Part shown: positions 41,082-49,779 of the stretch, piece by piece
Layout: every line of letters starts with the position of its first letter
Numbering within the stretch: position 1 is the first letter of the stretch
From: Tabrizicola sp.
GTDB taxonomy: Bacteria > Pseudomonadota > Alphaproteobacteria > Rhodobacterales > Rhodobacteraceae
Reading direction: 5' to 3'
Length of the DNA stretch: 64,000 nt
NCBI RefSeq assembly: GCF_022842145.1
Contig: NZ_JALHQD010000006.1
Coordinates: forward strand, 186,001-250,000
The notes under the pieces: generated by a model
The model's input: only the letters and a program-made list of their open reading frames with translations
Told to the model about the DNA's origin: nothing
Databases searched by the model: none
Program-made: the position numbers and the translations under genes

Positions 41082-42017
41082 ATGTGGAACCCGCTTCTCG
41101 ACCCCTCGATCCCGATCGGGGACTCTGTCGACACGATCGAGACCGTCATCGTCCCCCGCGCCCGCGACCTCGGCGGCTTCGAGGTCCGCCGCGCCCTGCC
41201 GTCGGCCGAGCGTCAGATGGTCGGCCCCTTCATCTTCTTCGACCAGATGGGCCCGGCCGAGTTTCTGACCGGCCAGGGCATCGACGTCCGCCCGCACCCT
41301 CACATCGGCCTCGGGACGGTCACCTACCTTCTGAAGGGAAAGATGCACCACCGCGACAGCCTGGGATCGGACCTCTGGATCGAACCCGGCGCGGTCAACT
41401 GGATGATGGCGGGGCAGGGGATCACCCATTCGGAACGGACGGATGGTGAGGCCCGCAAGGCCCCCCTCTCCCTCTTCGGCCTGCAGACCTGGCTTGCTCT
41501 CCCCAAGGACCGCGAGGAAGACGCCGCCGGTTTCGCCCATCTCGAACGGGCCGCCTTGCCGGAACTGGAAGGCGAGGGCAAACAGGTCCGCCTCATCCTC
41601 GGCACCGCCTGGGGCGAAAAGGTCGGTCTCGACATGCCCTCCGAGGTCTTCTACGCCGACGCCCGCCTGCAGCCCGGCGCCTCCATCCCGCTGCCCGACG
41701 ATCACGAAGACCGCGGCGTCTATATCCTGGATGGCGAGGTCTCCAGCGGGGGCCAGACTTTCGAGGCGGGCCGGATGCTGGTCTTCCGCCCCGGCGACCG
41801 GGTCTCGGTCAAGGCGGGTCCCCAGGGCGCGCGGATCATGCTGCTGGGAGGCGCCACGATGGACGGCCCCCGATTCATCTGGTGGAACTTCGTCGCCTCC
41901 AGCCGCGAGAAGATCGAGGCCGCAAAGGAAGCCTGGCGCGCCGGCGACTGGATGCACGGCCGCTTCAAGCTGCCGCCCCATGACGACGGCGAATTCATCC
42001 CGGCCCCGGATCGGTGA
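41082..42017 (+). CDS. Pirin-family protein
   Basis: 311-residue bicupin. The N-terminal cupin has the metal-site His cluster HPHIGLGTVTYLLKG, with MHHRDSLGS and the later conserved GQGITHSERT; the C-terminal pirin domain ends in FIWWNFVASSREKIEAAK. Pirins bind Fe and some have quercetinase activity or regulatory roles; the function of this one is not clear. ATG 41082 with AAAGGAGA upstream; an in-frame ATG at 40989 was not used. It stands alone between the decayed gene and the tRNA-Asp genes. Confidence 0.92.
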   Translation: MWNPLLDPSIPIGDSVDTIETVIVPRARDLGGFEVRRALPSAERQMVGPFIFFDQMGPAEFLTGQGIDVRPHPHIGLGTVTYLLKGKMHHRDSLGSDLWIEPGAVNWMMAGQGITHSERTDGEARKAPLSLFGLQTWLALPKDREEDAAGFAHLERAALPELEGEGKQVRLILGTAWGEKVGLDMPSEVFYADARLQPGASIPLPDDHEDRGVYILDGEVSSGGQTFEAGRMLVFRPGDRVSVKAGPQGARIMLLGGATMDGPRFIWWNFVASSREKIEAAKEAWRAGDWMHGRFKLPPHDDGEFIPAPDR

Positions 42018-42036
42018 AAATCCCGCGCTTCCCCCA

Positions 42037-42065
42037 TTGACGCCCCCGGCGTGACCGTCTATCCC
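42037..42065 (+). promoter_or_regulatory. Promoter of tRNA-Asp copy 1
   Basis: TTGACG (-35, 42037-42042), a 17-bp spacer and TATCCC (-10, 42060-42065) end 11 nt before the tRNA. The same -35, spacing and flanking sequence recur before copy 2. Confidence 0.6.
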
Positions 42066-42076
42066 GCCCTCCACGC

Positions 42077-42153
42077 GCGGTGGTAGCTCAGTTGGTTAGA
42101 GTACCGGCCTGTCACGCCGGGGGTCGCGGGTTCGAGCCCCGTCCACCGCGCCA
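42077..42153 (+). tRNA. tRNA-Asp (anticodon GTC), copy 1
   Basis: 77 nt including an encoded 3' CCA. The acceptor stem GCGGTGG pairs with CCACCGC, the D-loop has AGTTGGTTA, the anticodon arm is CCGGC-CTGTCAC-GCCGG (anticodon GTC), and the T-loop is TTCGAGC. It is identical to the copy at 42567-42643. Confidence 0.97.
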
Positions 42154-42525
42154 GTTACCTCCCTTTGCAGATCATAGCCCGCAAGGGCGCCACACGTGGC
42201 GCGCTTTTCGGGCCGTTTGATTTCAAAGGGTTGGATGCGGGTGTGAGAGGAGTGGTAACACTTCGCCGTAATCTTCGCCTTTGACCGCGCGGGCCGTATC
42301 CGGGCGAAGGGGGCGACGCTGGCCCAGCCACCGTCCATCCTGCACCGACCCCCTGAAGCCGGACCAAGCGCCGCCCAGCAGCACTGCCGGCGGCGGCCCC
42401 ACGACCCTCGCCACCCTTGGCCCACGGTGCTCCTCCTCGCCGTCCTGACCCTCACCCTCCAGACCCGCACGCACGCCGACCTCCGCCACTTCGGTCTGGA
42501 GTGACCGCACCCCACAGTTTCCCGC
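42154..42525. other. Intergenic region between the two tRNA-Asp genes
   Basis: About 370 nt without a gene I can support. It holds a hairpin after tRNA copy 1 (annotated separately) and GC-rich sequence without a ribosome site leading into a credible frame. Weak open frames here are short and have no recognisable product. Confidence 0.5.
42187..42208 (+). terminator. Intrinsic terminator after tRNA-Asp copy 1
   Basis: GCGCCAC-AC-GTGGCGC forms a GC-rich stem (42187-42202) followed by GCTTTT, 34 nt beyond the tRNA end. Confidence 0.6.
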
Positions 42526-42554
42526 TTGACGCCCCCTGCGTGACCCACTATTTG
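42526..42554 (+). promoter_or_regulatory. Promoter of tRNA-Asp copy 2
   Basis: TTGACG (42526-42531), a 17-bp spacer and TATTTG (42549-42554), 12 nt before the tRNA. The -35 region and most of the spacer match the promoter of copy 1, so the duplicated unit included the promoter. Confidence 0.6.
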
Positions 42555-42566
42555 CCCCTCCAGCGC

Positions 42567-42643
42567 GCGGTGGTAGCTCAGTTGGTTAGAGTACCGGCCT
42601 GTCACGCCGGGGGTCGCGGGTTCGAGCCCCGTCCACCGCGCCA
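42567..42643 (+). tRNA. tRNA-Asp (anticodon GTC), copy 2
   Basis: Identical to the first copy over all 77 nt, including the encoded CCA, and located 490 bp downstream of it. A 7-bp inverted repeat (TGTCGCA / TGCGACA) follows at 42667-42701 without a T-run. Confidence 0.97.
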
Positions 42644-42743
42644 GCTTCTCTCATGAACCGACCAACTGTCGCATGACGGTCCGTTCTGTCCGACTGCGAC
42701 ATGCCGTTGAGCGGGGTTGATGGCCCGGTGGCAGGAGGGTACG

Positions 42744-42965
42744 ATGGCTGTTCTCGATCGGATTCCGCTGTCAATTCTGGTGATCGCAGCCCTGACGCTG
42801 GGGTTGGCGCCCTTTGTCCCCGAACCGCATATCTGGGAGAAGCTGAAGCTCTTGGTGGCGGGTGATCTGGTGAAGTCGGTAGATATCTTCGATCTGCTGA
42901 TGCATGCGACCCCCTTCGTGCTGCTGGTGGCCAAACTGGTGCGTATGGCCGTGCAGCGGGGGTAG
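42744..42965 (+). CDS. Small membrane protein of the kind often labelled 'RND transporter'
   Basis: 73 residues with two hydrophobic helices (LSILVIAALTLGLAPFV and LMHATPFVLLVAKLV) around a short amphipathic loop. Strong AGGAGGG lies 4 nt before ATG 42744; a TTG at 42717 is upstream in frame. Similar short proteins are widespread in alphaproteobacteria and often carry the name RND transporter, which their size does not support. Function unknown. It lies downstream of tRNA-Asp copy 2 and is convergent with the GNAT gene. Confidence 0.8.
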   Translation: MAVLDRIPLSILVIAALTLGLAPFVPEPHIWEKLKLLVAGDLVKSVDIFDLLMHATPFVLLVAKLVRMAVQRG

Positions 42966-42986
42966 GGTGTCGGGGTGAACCCCGAG

Positions 42987-43427
42987 TTACAGTGTCATCC
43001 GATACCTGATATGGCCGTCGTTATCGCAGAACTGGTCGTAAAGTTTGCGGGCCGTCGTGTTCTCGATCTCGGTCAGCCAGTAAAGTCGCTGCCAGCCGTT
43101 GCCGCGGGCGATGGCGATCAGGTCCTCGATCAGCGCGCGGCCAAGACCCTTGCCGCGGGCCTCGGGGGCGACGAAGAGGTCTTCCAGATAGCCGTCGTCC
43201 CCCAGCACCCATGTCGAGGGGTGGTGCTGGTGAATGGCGAAGCCCTGCGGGGTGCCGTCGACCACCGCCAGCCGGGCCGTCAGGGGATTCGCGGGGTCCA
43301 TCAGGCGGGTCCAGGTGAAGGCGGTGACCTCCGCAGGAAGGGTCAGGCCGTAGCCGTCGAGGAACCCCTGCCACAGGCGCAGGAAATCCCTTTCGTCTTC
43401 GGTCCTTGCGTCACGAAGCTTAAGCAT
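42987..43427 (-). CDS. GNAT-family N-acetyltransferase
   Basis: 146-residue acetyl-CoA-dependent acetyltransferase. The acetyl-CoA pyrophosphate loop is VAPEARGKGLGRALIEDL (about residues 88-105), preceded by the LEDLFV strand; the C-terminal ENTTARKLYDQFC is typical. Substrate unknown. ATG 43427 overlaps the stop of the upstream M20 peptidase gene by 1 nt (TGATG), so it may modify a peptide or amino acid related to that enzyme. GTG 43430 is an alternative start. Confidence 0.88.
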   Translation of the reverse strand: MLKLRDARTEDERDFLRLWQGFLDGYGLTLPAEVTAFTWTRLMDPANPLTARLAVVDGTPQGFAIHQHHPSTWVLGDDGYLEDLFVAPEARGKGLGRALIEDLIAIARGNGWQRLYWLTEIENTTARKLYDQFCDNDGHIRYRMTL

Positions 43428-44809
43428 CACGCGATGCGGGCCAGGATGCGCGCCCAGGAGCGGATGCCCTTGTGGAAGCTTTCCAGATCATACTTCTCGT
43501 TCGGCGAATGGATCTGGTCGTCGTCGCGGCCAAAGCCGATCAGCATCGCATCCATCCCGAGGATGGTCTTGAAGTAACCCGCCACCGGGATCGAGCCGCC
43601 GGCCCCCACGAAAGCGGCAGGGCGGCCCCATTCTTCGGTCAGTGCAGCGCGGGCGGCTTCGAAAGCGGGATCGGAGATTTCCATCACCGAGGCGGGCGCA
43701 CCATCGCTGCCGCCGTGCCAGAGGATCTCGCAATCGGCGGGCATCTGGGCTTCGGCCCAATGCTTGAACGCGGCGATGATCTTTTCCGGGTCCTGGCGCG
43801 ACACCAGACGGAAAGAGACCTTGGCGTGGGCCTCGCCCGGCAGCACGGTCTTGAATCCGGCCCCATTGTATCCGCCCCACATGCCGTTCACTTCGGCGGT
43901 CGGACGGGACCAGATCTTCTCCAGCGGTGTGCGGTCCTGTTCCCCCGCAGGAACCGAGAGGCCCACGTCGCCAAGGTAGGTCGCATGGTCGAAGGACAGG
44001 TTCTGCCATTGCTGGCGCAGGGTGTCGGGAAGTTCGTCCACGTCGTCATAGAATCCGGGGACCTGTACCCGGCCCGTCGAGTCGTGCAGGCCGGACAGAA
44101 GCCGCGCCATCAGGTGCAGCGGGTTCTGCGCAAGGCCGCCGTACATCCCGGAATGGAGATCCCGCGACGCGGCGCGGATGGTGAATTCGGCCTTGGCCAG
44201 CCCGCGCAGCATCGTCGTGATGGCGGGAGTCGCGCCCTCGAAAAGCCCGGTGTCGCAGATGAGGGCGAGGTCGCAGGACAGTTCCTCGCGGTTCTGTTCC
44301 AGGAAGGGGACCAGCGAGGGCGAACCCGATTCCTCCTCGCCTTCCAGGAAGATCGTCAGCTTGCCGGGCAGGGTGCCGTGGACGTGTTTCCAGGCGCGAC
44401 AGGCCTCGATGAAGGTCATCAGCTGGCCCTTGTCATCGGAAGAGCCACGGGCGCGGATCACCTTGCCCTTGGGGGTGTCCTGGACTTCGGGGTCGAAGGG
44501 CTGGCGGTCCCAAAGGTCCAGGGGATCAACGGGTTGCACGTCATAGTGGCCGTAGAACAGGATGTGCCTGCGGCCTTCGCCGCCATGCGCCACGACCATC
44601 GGATGCCCCGGAGTCTGCGCGGCGCGGGCCTCGAAGCCAAGCGAGGCCAGGTCGGCGGCCAGAAGATCGGCGGTGCGGGCGCAATCCTCCTTGTAGTCGG
44701 GATCGGTGGAAATCGACGGGATGCGCAACAGCTCCATCAGCCGATCCAGTGACTGGGGCAGGGTGTCGTCGATGCGGGCAAGGACGGCGTCGAGAGACGG
44801 GGTGGACAT
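43427..44809 (-). CDS. M20-family dipeptidase/metallopeptidase
   Basis: 460-residue zinc peptidase of the ArgE/DapE/CPG2 type. Metal ligands and catalytic residues are visible: HYDVQPVD (His and Asp, about residues 92-99), EGEEESGS (catalytic Glu and metal Glu, near residue 147), and a C-terminal GGSIPVAGYFK. The dimerisation domain lies in between (around residues 200-330). Likely hydrolyses dipeptides or N-acyl amino acids in the cytoplasm. Start at ATG 44809; ATG 44812 is adjacent and GGAGAG precedes both. It diverges from hemA and precedes the GNAT gene. Confidence 0.9.
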   Translation of the reverse strand: MSTPSLDAVLARIDDTLPQSLDRLMELLRIPSISTDPDYKEDCARTADLLAADLASLGFEARAAQTPGHPMVVAHGGEGRRHILFYGHYDVQPVDPLDLWDRQPFDPEVQDTPKGKVIRARGSSDDKGQLMTFIEACRAWKHVHGTLPGKLTIFLEGEEESGSPSLVPFLEQNREELSCDLALICDTGLFEGATPAITTMLRGLAKAEFTIRAASRDLHSGMYGGLAQNPLHLMARLLSGLHDSTGRVQVPGFYDDVDELPDTLRQQWQNLSFDHATYLGDVGLSVPAGEQDRTPLEKIWSRPTAEVNGMWGGYNGAGFKTVLPGEAHAKVSFRLVSRQDPEKIIAAFKHWAEAQMPADCEILWHGGSDGAPASVMEISDPAFEAARAALTEEWGRPAAFVGAGGSIPVAGYFKTILGMDAMLIGFGRDDDQIHSPNEKYDLESFHKGIRSWARILARIA

Positions 44810-44941
44810 CATACTCTCCGGGATTTGATCAGGAACCAGCCTAGCAGGCGGGTTGGGACTGTCCAGAGCAGGCGGGCTGCGGTAAGGAAGACGAGGCCTG
44901 CGGGTGGGGTGACAAATCGCCCCCTTGGCAGCGCCGCAAGA

Positions 44942-44955
44942 TTGACCGAGATCAA
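44942..44955 (+). promoter_or_regulatory. FNR/FnrL-type box upstream of hemA
   Basis: TTGAC-CGAG-ATCAA matches the TTGAT-N4-ATCAA consensus with one mismatch and ends 53 nt before the hemA start. In Rhodobacter sphaeroides hemA is known to be controlled by FnrL through such a box, so oxygen-dependent control of this gene is a strong inference. Confidence 0.75.
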
Positions 44956-45008
44956 GGCACCCATGCGGGGGTTCGGTGGAGAACCCTTGCAAAAGGAACC
45001 GAAGGCCG

Positions 45009-46241
45009 ATGACCAGATACAACGATGCGATCGATGCCAGCCTGCAACGCCTTCACGACGAGGGGCGCTATCGCACCTTCATCGACATCGCGCGGGCGCA
45101 AGGCCAATTTCCCCATGCCGTGTGGACCAAGCCCGACGGGTCGCAGAAGGACATCACTGTCTGGTGCGGCAATGACTATCTGGGCATGGGTCAGCATCCG
45201 GATGTGCTGACCGCGATGCACGAGGCGCTGGAGGCGACTGGCGCCGGTTCGGGCGGCACGCGCAACATCAGCGGCACCACGGTCTGGCACAAGCGGCTGG
45301 AGGCGGAACTGGCCGACCTGCACGGGAAAGAGGCCGCGCTGGTCTTTACGTCGGCCTACATCGCCAATGACGCGACCTTGTCGACGCTGCGGGTGATCTT
45401 CCCCGGCCTCATCATCTATTCCGACTCGCTGAACCATGCCTCGATGATCGAAGGCGTGCGGCGTGGCGGTGGCGAGAAGCGGATATTCCGGCACAATGAC
45501 GTGGCCCACCTGCGCGAGCTGCTGGCCGCTGACGACCCGGCGGCTCCGAAGCTGATCGCCTTCGAATCGATCTATTCGATGGACGGCGACTTTGGCCCGA
45601 TCAAGGAAATCTGCGATCTGGCGCAAGAGTTTGGCGCTCTGACCTACCTGGACGAGGTGCACGCGGTCGGCATGTACGGCCCCCGCGGCGCGGGCGTGGC
45701 GGAACGTGACGGGCAGATGCACCGGGTGGACATCATCAACGGGACGCTCGCCAAGGCTTACGGCGTCTTCGGCGGCTATATCGCGGCTTCGGCGCGCATG
45801 GTCGATGCGGTGCGGTCCTACGCGCCGGGGTTCATCTTCACGACCTCGCTGCCGCCGGCGGTTGCTGCGGGTGCAGCGGCCAGTGTCCGGTTCCTGAAAG
45901 GGGCGGGTGGGCAGGCGCTGCGGCTGCGGCACCAGACCCAGGCGACGATCCTGAAGACCCGGCTCAAGGCGATGGGGCTGCCGATCATCGACCACGGGTC
46001 GCACATCGTGCCCGTGCACGTGGGCAACCCGGTGCACTGCAAGATGCTGTCCGACATGCTGCTGGAAGACCACGGCATCTACGTCCAGCCGATCAATTTT
46101 CCCACCGTCCCCCGCGGTACCGAGCGGCTGCGCTTCACGCCCTCGCCGGTGCACGGATCGGGCGAGATCGACAAGCTGGTGCGCGCGATGGATGCACTCT
46201 GGTCGCATTGTGCGCTGAATCGCGCCGAACAGGTGGCTTAA
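45009..46241 (+). CDS. hemA: 5-aminolevulinate synthase (C4 pathway)
   Basis: 410-residue PLP enzyme condensing glycine with succinyl-CoA to 5-aminolevulinate, the first committed step for heme, vitamin B12 and bacteriochlorophyll in alphaproteobacteria. The cofactor Lys is Lys249 in [13 protein letters not shown]; the glycine-rich [15 protein letters not shown] segment and [10 protein letters not shown] are also typical. ATG 45009 is preceded by a moderate GAAGG; a frame from 44976 lacks support. Monocistronic, with an FNR-type box upstream. The paralogue HemT cannot be excluded, but the box and the high similarity favour HemA. Confidence 0.93.
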   Translation: MTRYNDAIDASLQRLHDEGRYRTFIDIARAQGQFPHAVWTKPDGSQKDITVWCGNDYLGMGQHPDVLTAMHEALEATGAGSGGTRNISGTTVWHKRLEAELADLHGKEAALVFTSAYIANDATLSTLRVIFPGLIIYSDSLNHASMIEGVRRGGGEKRIFRHNDVAHLRELLAADDPAAPKLIAFESIYSMDGDFGPIKEICDLAQEFGALTYLDEVHAVGMYGPRGAGVAERDGQMHRVDIINGTLAKAYGVFGGYIAASARMVDAVRSYAPGFIFTTSLPPAVAAGAAASVRFLKGAGGQALRLRHQTQATILKTRLKAMGLPIIDHGSHIVPVHVGNPVHCKMLSDMLLEDHGIYVQPINFPTVPRGTERLRFTPSPVHGSGEIDKLVRAMDALWSHCALNRAEQVA

Positions 46242-46360
46242 GGCCTTTGGCCTGTGGAAAAGGCCTTGTCCTATGGTAGGGTTTGTCCAATAGAACAACG
46301 ATGTGAGTCGCTGGGGAAGGCGACCACGCGGACGGGTGCACCGAAGGGGACAGCGGGCAG

Positions 46361-47608
46361 ATGATCGGTTGGAGGTCAAAACCTTCGACAACCGAAGAGG
46401 ACAAGCCAAAGGGCTTTGACGACTTCGAGTTGCGGCTCGGCGACCTCATGCGCGGCGAGCGTGCCACGCTTGGCAAGTCGCTGCTTGATGTACAGCGTGA
46501 GCTTAAGATCAAGGCCACCTATATCGCCGCCATCGAAAACGCCGATCTGTCGGCTTTCGAGACCCCCGGTTTTGTCGCAGGCTACGTCCGTTCCTACGCC
46601 CGCTACCTGGCAATGGACCCGGAATGGGCCTTCGAACGCTTCTGCGCCGAAGCGGGCTATACCGTGTCGCACGGGCTTTCCTCGGCCGCTGCACCGCAGC
46701 AGTTCGCAAAGGCCCGGGCCCGGGCCGAGAATGCCGATCCGCTGGGCGACCCGAACGCCAGCTTCATCCCGCGGGGCGAGGCGATCTGGTCGCATATCGA
46801 ACCCGGGGCCGTCGGCTCCATCGCCGTTCTGGTCGCGCTGATCGGGGCCATCGGCTATGGCGGCTGGTCGGTTCTGCAGGAAGTCCAGCGTGTGCAACTG
46901 GCGCCCGTCGACGAAGCCCCGACCGTGGTGGCCCAGATCGACCCTCTGTCGAGCGCCGGAACCGCGGGTCAGCAGATCGCCGTGGCCCGCCCGGCCGAAC
47001 CGGCGGCGGAAGCGGTCGCCAGTGCCGAAGGTTCGGCAGACAGCGATGTGCTCGACCGGCTCTACCGCCCGCAGGCGCTGGACGTGCCCGTCCTGACCTC
47101 CCGCGATGGCCCGATTGCCGCGATCAACCCGCGCGAAACCGGGGTGCTGGCGGAAGTCGCCGAAGCCGATGCCGTGGACCAGGCGATCGAACAGGCGGTC
47201 GAGGCCGAGGTGCAGGTCGTCGCCGAGGCGCAGCAGGGCATCGAAGTCCTGGCCGTGCGCCCGTCCTGGGTGCGGGTCAATGCGGCCGATGGCACCGTGC
47301 TGTTCGAAAAGATCCTGGACGCAGGCGAACGGTACGTGGTGCCGCCGCTGGAAACCGCAGCCCTGTTCCGCACCGGCAACTCCGGATCGATCTACTTTGT
47401 CGTCGATGGTCTGACCTACGGCCCGGTTGCCCCCGGCGCGCAGGTCGCCAAGGACATCCCGCTTTCGCCAGAGGCGCTGACGCAAAGCTTTGCCCAGGCC
47501 GATCCGACGGCGGACGAGGATCTGGCGCGCTTTGCCACCGCGGATGCCTCGGCCCTTGTTCCGGCCTTGGACGCGCCAGAAGCTGCCCCCGAGGATGCGA
47601 CCGAATAG
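46361..47608 (+). CDS. rodZ: RodZ-like cell-shape protein (HTH, membrane span, DUF4115)
   Basis: 415 residues. A cytoplasmic Cro/CI-type HTH (about residues 25-95, LKIKATYIAAIENADLSAFE ...) is followed by one membrane span near residues 150-170, a disordered Ala/Glu/Val-rich periplasmic linker, and a C-terminal DUF4115 domain (SWVRVNAADGTVLFEKIL, about 305-375). In rod-shaped bacteria RodZ ties MreB to the wall machinery. Start at ATG 46361. It precedes ispG by 61 nt in the same direction, a frequent neighbour pair in proteobacteria. Confidence 0.88.
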   Translation: MIGWRSKPSTTEEDKPKGFDDFELRLGDLMRGERATLGKSLLDVQRELKIKATYIAAIENADLSAFETPGFVAGYVRSYARYLAMDPEWAFERFCAEAGYTVSHGLSSAAAPQQFAKARARAENADPLGDPNASFIPRGEAIWSHIEPGAVGSIAVLVALIGAIGYGGWSVLQEVQRVQLAPVDEAPTVVAQIDPLSSAGTAGQQIAVARPAEPAAEAVASAEGSADSDVLDRLYRPQALDVPVLTSRDGPIAAINPRETGVLAEVAEADAVDQAIEQAVEAEVQVVAEAQQGIEVLAVRPSWVRVNAADGTVLFEKILDAGERYVVPPLETAALFRTGNSGSIYFVVDGLTYGPVAPGAQVAKDIPLSPEALTQSFAQADPTADEDLARFATADASALVPALDAPEAAPEDATE

Positions 47609-47669
47609 GCGGATTGCCGGGACTGCCCGCGCGGCTTATGTTGCGACGGCAAGACACGGAGCCTGACCC

Positions 47670-48794
47670 ATGACCCACAATCCCGTCCGCCCCTGGCGCA
47701 ACATCCAGCGCCGGCCCTCGCGGCAGATCCGGGTGGGCAAGGTGCTGGTCGGCGGCGATGCTCCGATCAGCGTGCAGACCATGACCAACACGCTGACAAC
47801 CGACGTGGCCGCGACGATCGAGCAGATCCAACGTTGCGCGGTCGCCGGGGCGGATATCGTCCGGGTGTCCACGCCGGACGCCGAAAGCACGGCGGCGCTG
47901 CGCGAGATCGTGGCGGAAAGCCCGGTCCCGATCGTTGCCGACATCCATTTCCACTACAAGCGCGCCATCGAGGCGGCTCAGGCCGGGGCGGCCTGCCTGC
48001 GGATCAACCCCGGCAACATCGGCGATGCGCGCCGGGTGGCCGAGGTGGTGAAGGCCGCGAAGGACCACGGGTGCAGCATCCGCATCGGGGTGAACGCCGG
48101 GTCGCTGGAAAAGCACCTTCTGGACAAGTACGGCGAGCCTTGTCCCGATGCGATGGTGGAATCGGGCCTCGACCACATCAAGCTGTTGCAGGACAACGAT
48201 TTCCACGAATTCAAGATTTCGGTGAAGGCCAGTGATGTCTTCATGGCGGCTGCCGCCTACCAGCAGCTGGCCGATGCCACCGACGCGCCGATCCATCTGG
48301 GGATCACCGAGGCAGGGGGGCTGACCTCGGGCACGGTGAAGTCGGCCATCGGGCTGGGGAACCTGCTGTGGATGGGGATCGGCGACACGATCCGCGTCAG
48401 TCTGTCGGCGGACCCGGTCGAGGAAGTGAAGGTCGGCTTCGAGATCCTGAAATCGCTGGGCCTGCGGCACCGTGGGGTGACGATCATCTCGTGCCCGTCC
48501 TGCGCGCGGCAAGGGTTCGACGTCATCAAGACCGTCACGGCGCTGGAGGACCGGCTGGCCCACATCACCACCTCGATGAGCCTGTCGATCATCGGCTGCG
48601 TGGTCAACGGCCCCGGTGAGGCCTTGATGACCGACATCGGCTTTACCGGCGGCGGGGCGGGCAAGGGGATGGTCTATCTCGCCGGCAAGCAGGACCACAC
48701 CCTGTCCAACGACCGGATGGTCGAGCACATCGTCGAACTGGTCGAGGCCAAGGCGGCCGAGATCGAGGCGGCGGAAAAGCTTGCCGCGGAATAG
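47670..48794 (+). CDS. ispG: 4-hydroxy-3-methylbut-2-enyl-diphosphate synthase IspG (GcpE)
   Basis: 374-residue [4Fe-4S] enzyme of the MEP isoprenoid pathway, converting MEcPP to HMBPP. Cluster ligands are Cys275 and Cys278 (SCPSCARQG) and Cys310 (GCVVNGPGE), with the following conserved Glu. The N-terminal TIM-barrel part carries SVQTMTNT and ADIHFHYK. Start at ATG 47670. It follows rodZ and converges with the LysR gene, with a 6-nt gap between the stop codons. Confidence 0.96.
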   Translation: MTHNPVRPWRNIQRRPSRQIRVGKVLVGGDAPISVQTMTNTLTTDVAATIEQIQRCAVAGADIVRVSTPDAESTAALREIVAESPVPIVADIHFHYKRAIEAAQAGAACLRINPGNIGDARRVAEVVKAAKDHGCSIRIGVNAGSLEKHLLDKYGEPCPDAMVESGLDHIKLLQDNDFHEFKISVKASDVFMAAAAYQQLADATDAPIHLGITEAGGLTSGTVKSAIGLGNLLWMGIGDTIRVSLSADPVEEVKVGFEILKSLGLRHRGVTIISCPSCARQGFDVIKTVTALEDRLAHITTSMSLSIIGCVVNGPGEALMTDIGFTGGGAGKGMVYLAGKQDHTLSNDRMVEHIVELVEAKAAEIEAAEKLAAE

Positions 48795-48800
48795 CGGGAC

Positions 48801-49691
48801 TTAATCCTCGCCCAGTTCCTGCGCCAGGTGATCGATGAAGGCGCGCAGCCGGGCGGTGACCGATTGTGCCGAGGGATAGACGAAATAGATCGCCTTCCGC
48901 GGCGTGGACCAGGCGGGCAGGACATGGACCAGCCGCCCTTGCGCGATTTCCGCGCGGACGATGAGGCCGGGCAGGGGGGCGATGCCGGCCCCGGCGACGA
49001 CGGCGTCACGGACTGCCAGCTGCGACCCAAGCCGTAGCGGCGGGTTGAAGGGCAGGGTGATCTCTTCGGCTCCGTTGCCAAGCGGCAGGCCTCCGGCCCA
49101 CAGCGTGGCCAGGCCGACCATCGGAAAGCGCGTCAGGTCAGTCGGATGGCGCAATGTGTCCAGCCCTGGCAGGTCGGGGGCGGCGGCAAGCATCGCCTGG
49201 CCGTGCAAAAGCCGCCGCGCGACCTGGCTGCTGTCCTCCAGCGGGCCAAAGCGGATGCAACCGTCGAAGCCCTCTTCCAAGAGGTCGGGGGTCCGGTCAA
49301 GGAAATGGATCTCCAGCGTCACGTCGGGGTGCAGGCGGCGGAAGCTGGCGGCAATCGGGCCGATCAGCAGATTGCCGATCACCTGCGGCACCGCCAGCCG
49401 CAGATGCCCGCGCGGAGTGCCGCCGGATTCGCCCAGGGCGCGGCGGATGTCCTCGGCCTCGCCCAGCAGCCGGTCGGCGCGGGCAGCAAGGACTTCGCCT
49501 TCCTGCGTGGCGCGCAAGGTGCGGGTGGACCGTTCGATGAGCCGGACGCCCAGATGGCTTTCCAAGTCCGCCACCCGCTTTGACAGCGTGGACTTCGGCA
49601 CCCGCAGGGCCAGGGCTGCGGCAGAGAACGAGCCCTCGCGCAGCACGGTGCGGAAGCCGCGCAGGGCGGTGAGGTCGAGGTCATTGTCCAT
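48801..49691 (-). CDS. LysR-family transcription regulator
   Basis: 296 residues with an N-terminal winged HTH (residues 5-65, SFSAAALALRVPKSTLSKRVADLE) and a C-terminal effector-binding domain. It diverges from an MFS permease gene at 49780, the classic arrangement for a LysR regulator and its target. The 88-nt gap holds two copies of TTGTCCAT (49684-49691, overlapping the start codon, and 49724-49731), which could take part in binding. Effector unknown. Confidence 0.9.
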   Translation of the reverse strand: MDNDLDLTALRGFRTVLREGSFSAAALALRVPKSTLSKRVADLESHLGVRLIERSTRTLRATQEGEVLAARADRLLGEAEDIRRALGESGGTPRGHLRLAVPQVIGNLLIGPIAASFRRLHPDVTLEIHFLDRTPDLLEEGFDGCIRFGPLEDSSQVARRLLHGQAMLAAAPDLPGLDTLRHPTDLTRFPMVGLATLWAGGLPLGNGAEEITLPFNPPLRLGSQLAVRDAVVAGAGIAPLPGLIVRAEIAQGRLVHVLPAWSTPRKAIYFVYPSAQSVTARLRAFIDHLAQELGED

Positions 49692-49779
49692 AATTCGGGA
49701 CGCACCTTGCAGGAAAGGCCAACTTGTCCATCATGCTGGATTGTCGCATCCTGTGCAAGACAGATTGAAGGACCAATAG

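Noticed and set aside
42077..42643. Twin tRNA-Asp genes as an integration site with an island between direct repeats
   Set aside because: The 413-bp spacer holds no integrase or cargo gene; the repeated DNA includes the promoter, which points to simple tandem duplication.
46236..46274. Repeated AAGGCCT words after hemA as a terminator
   Set aside because: The words are self-complementary and give only a short, loosely spaced stem with no T-run.
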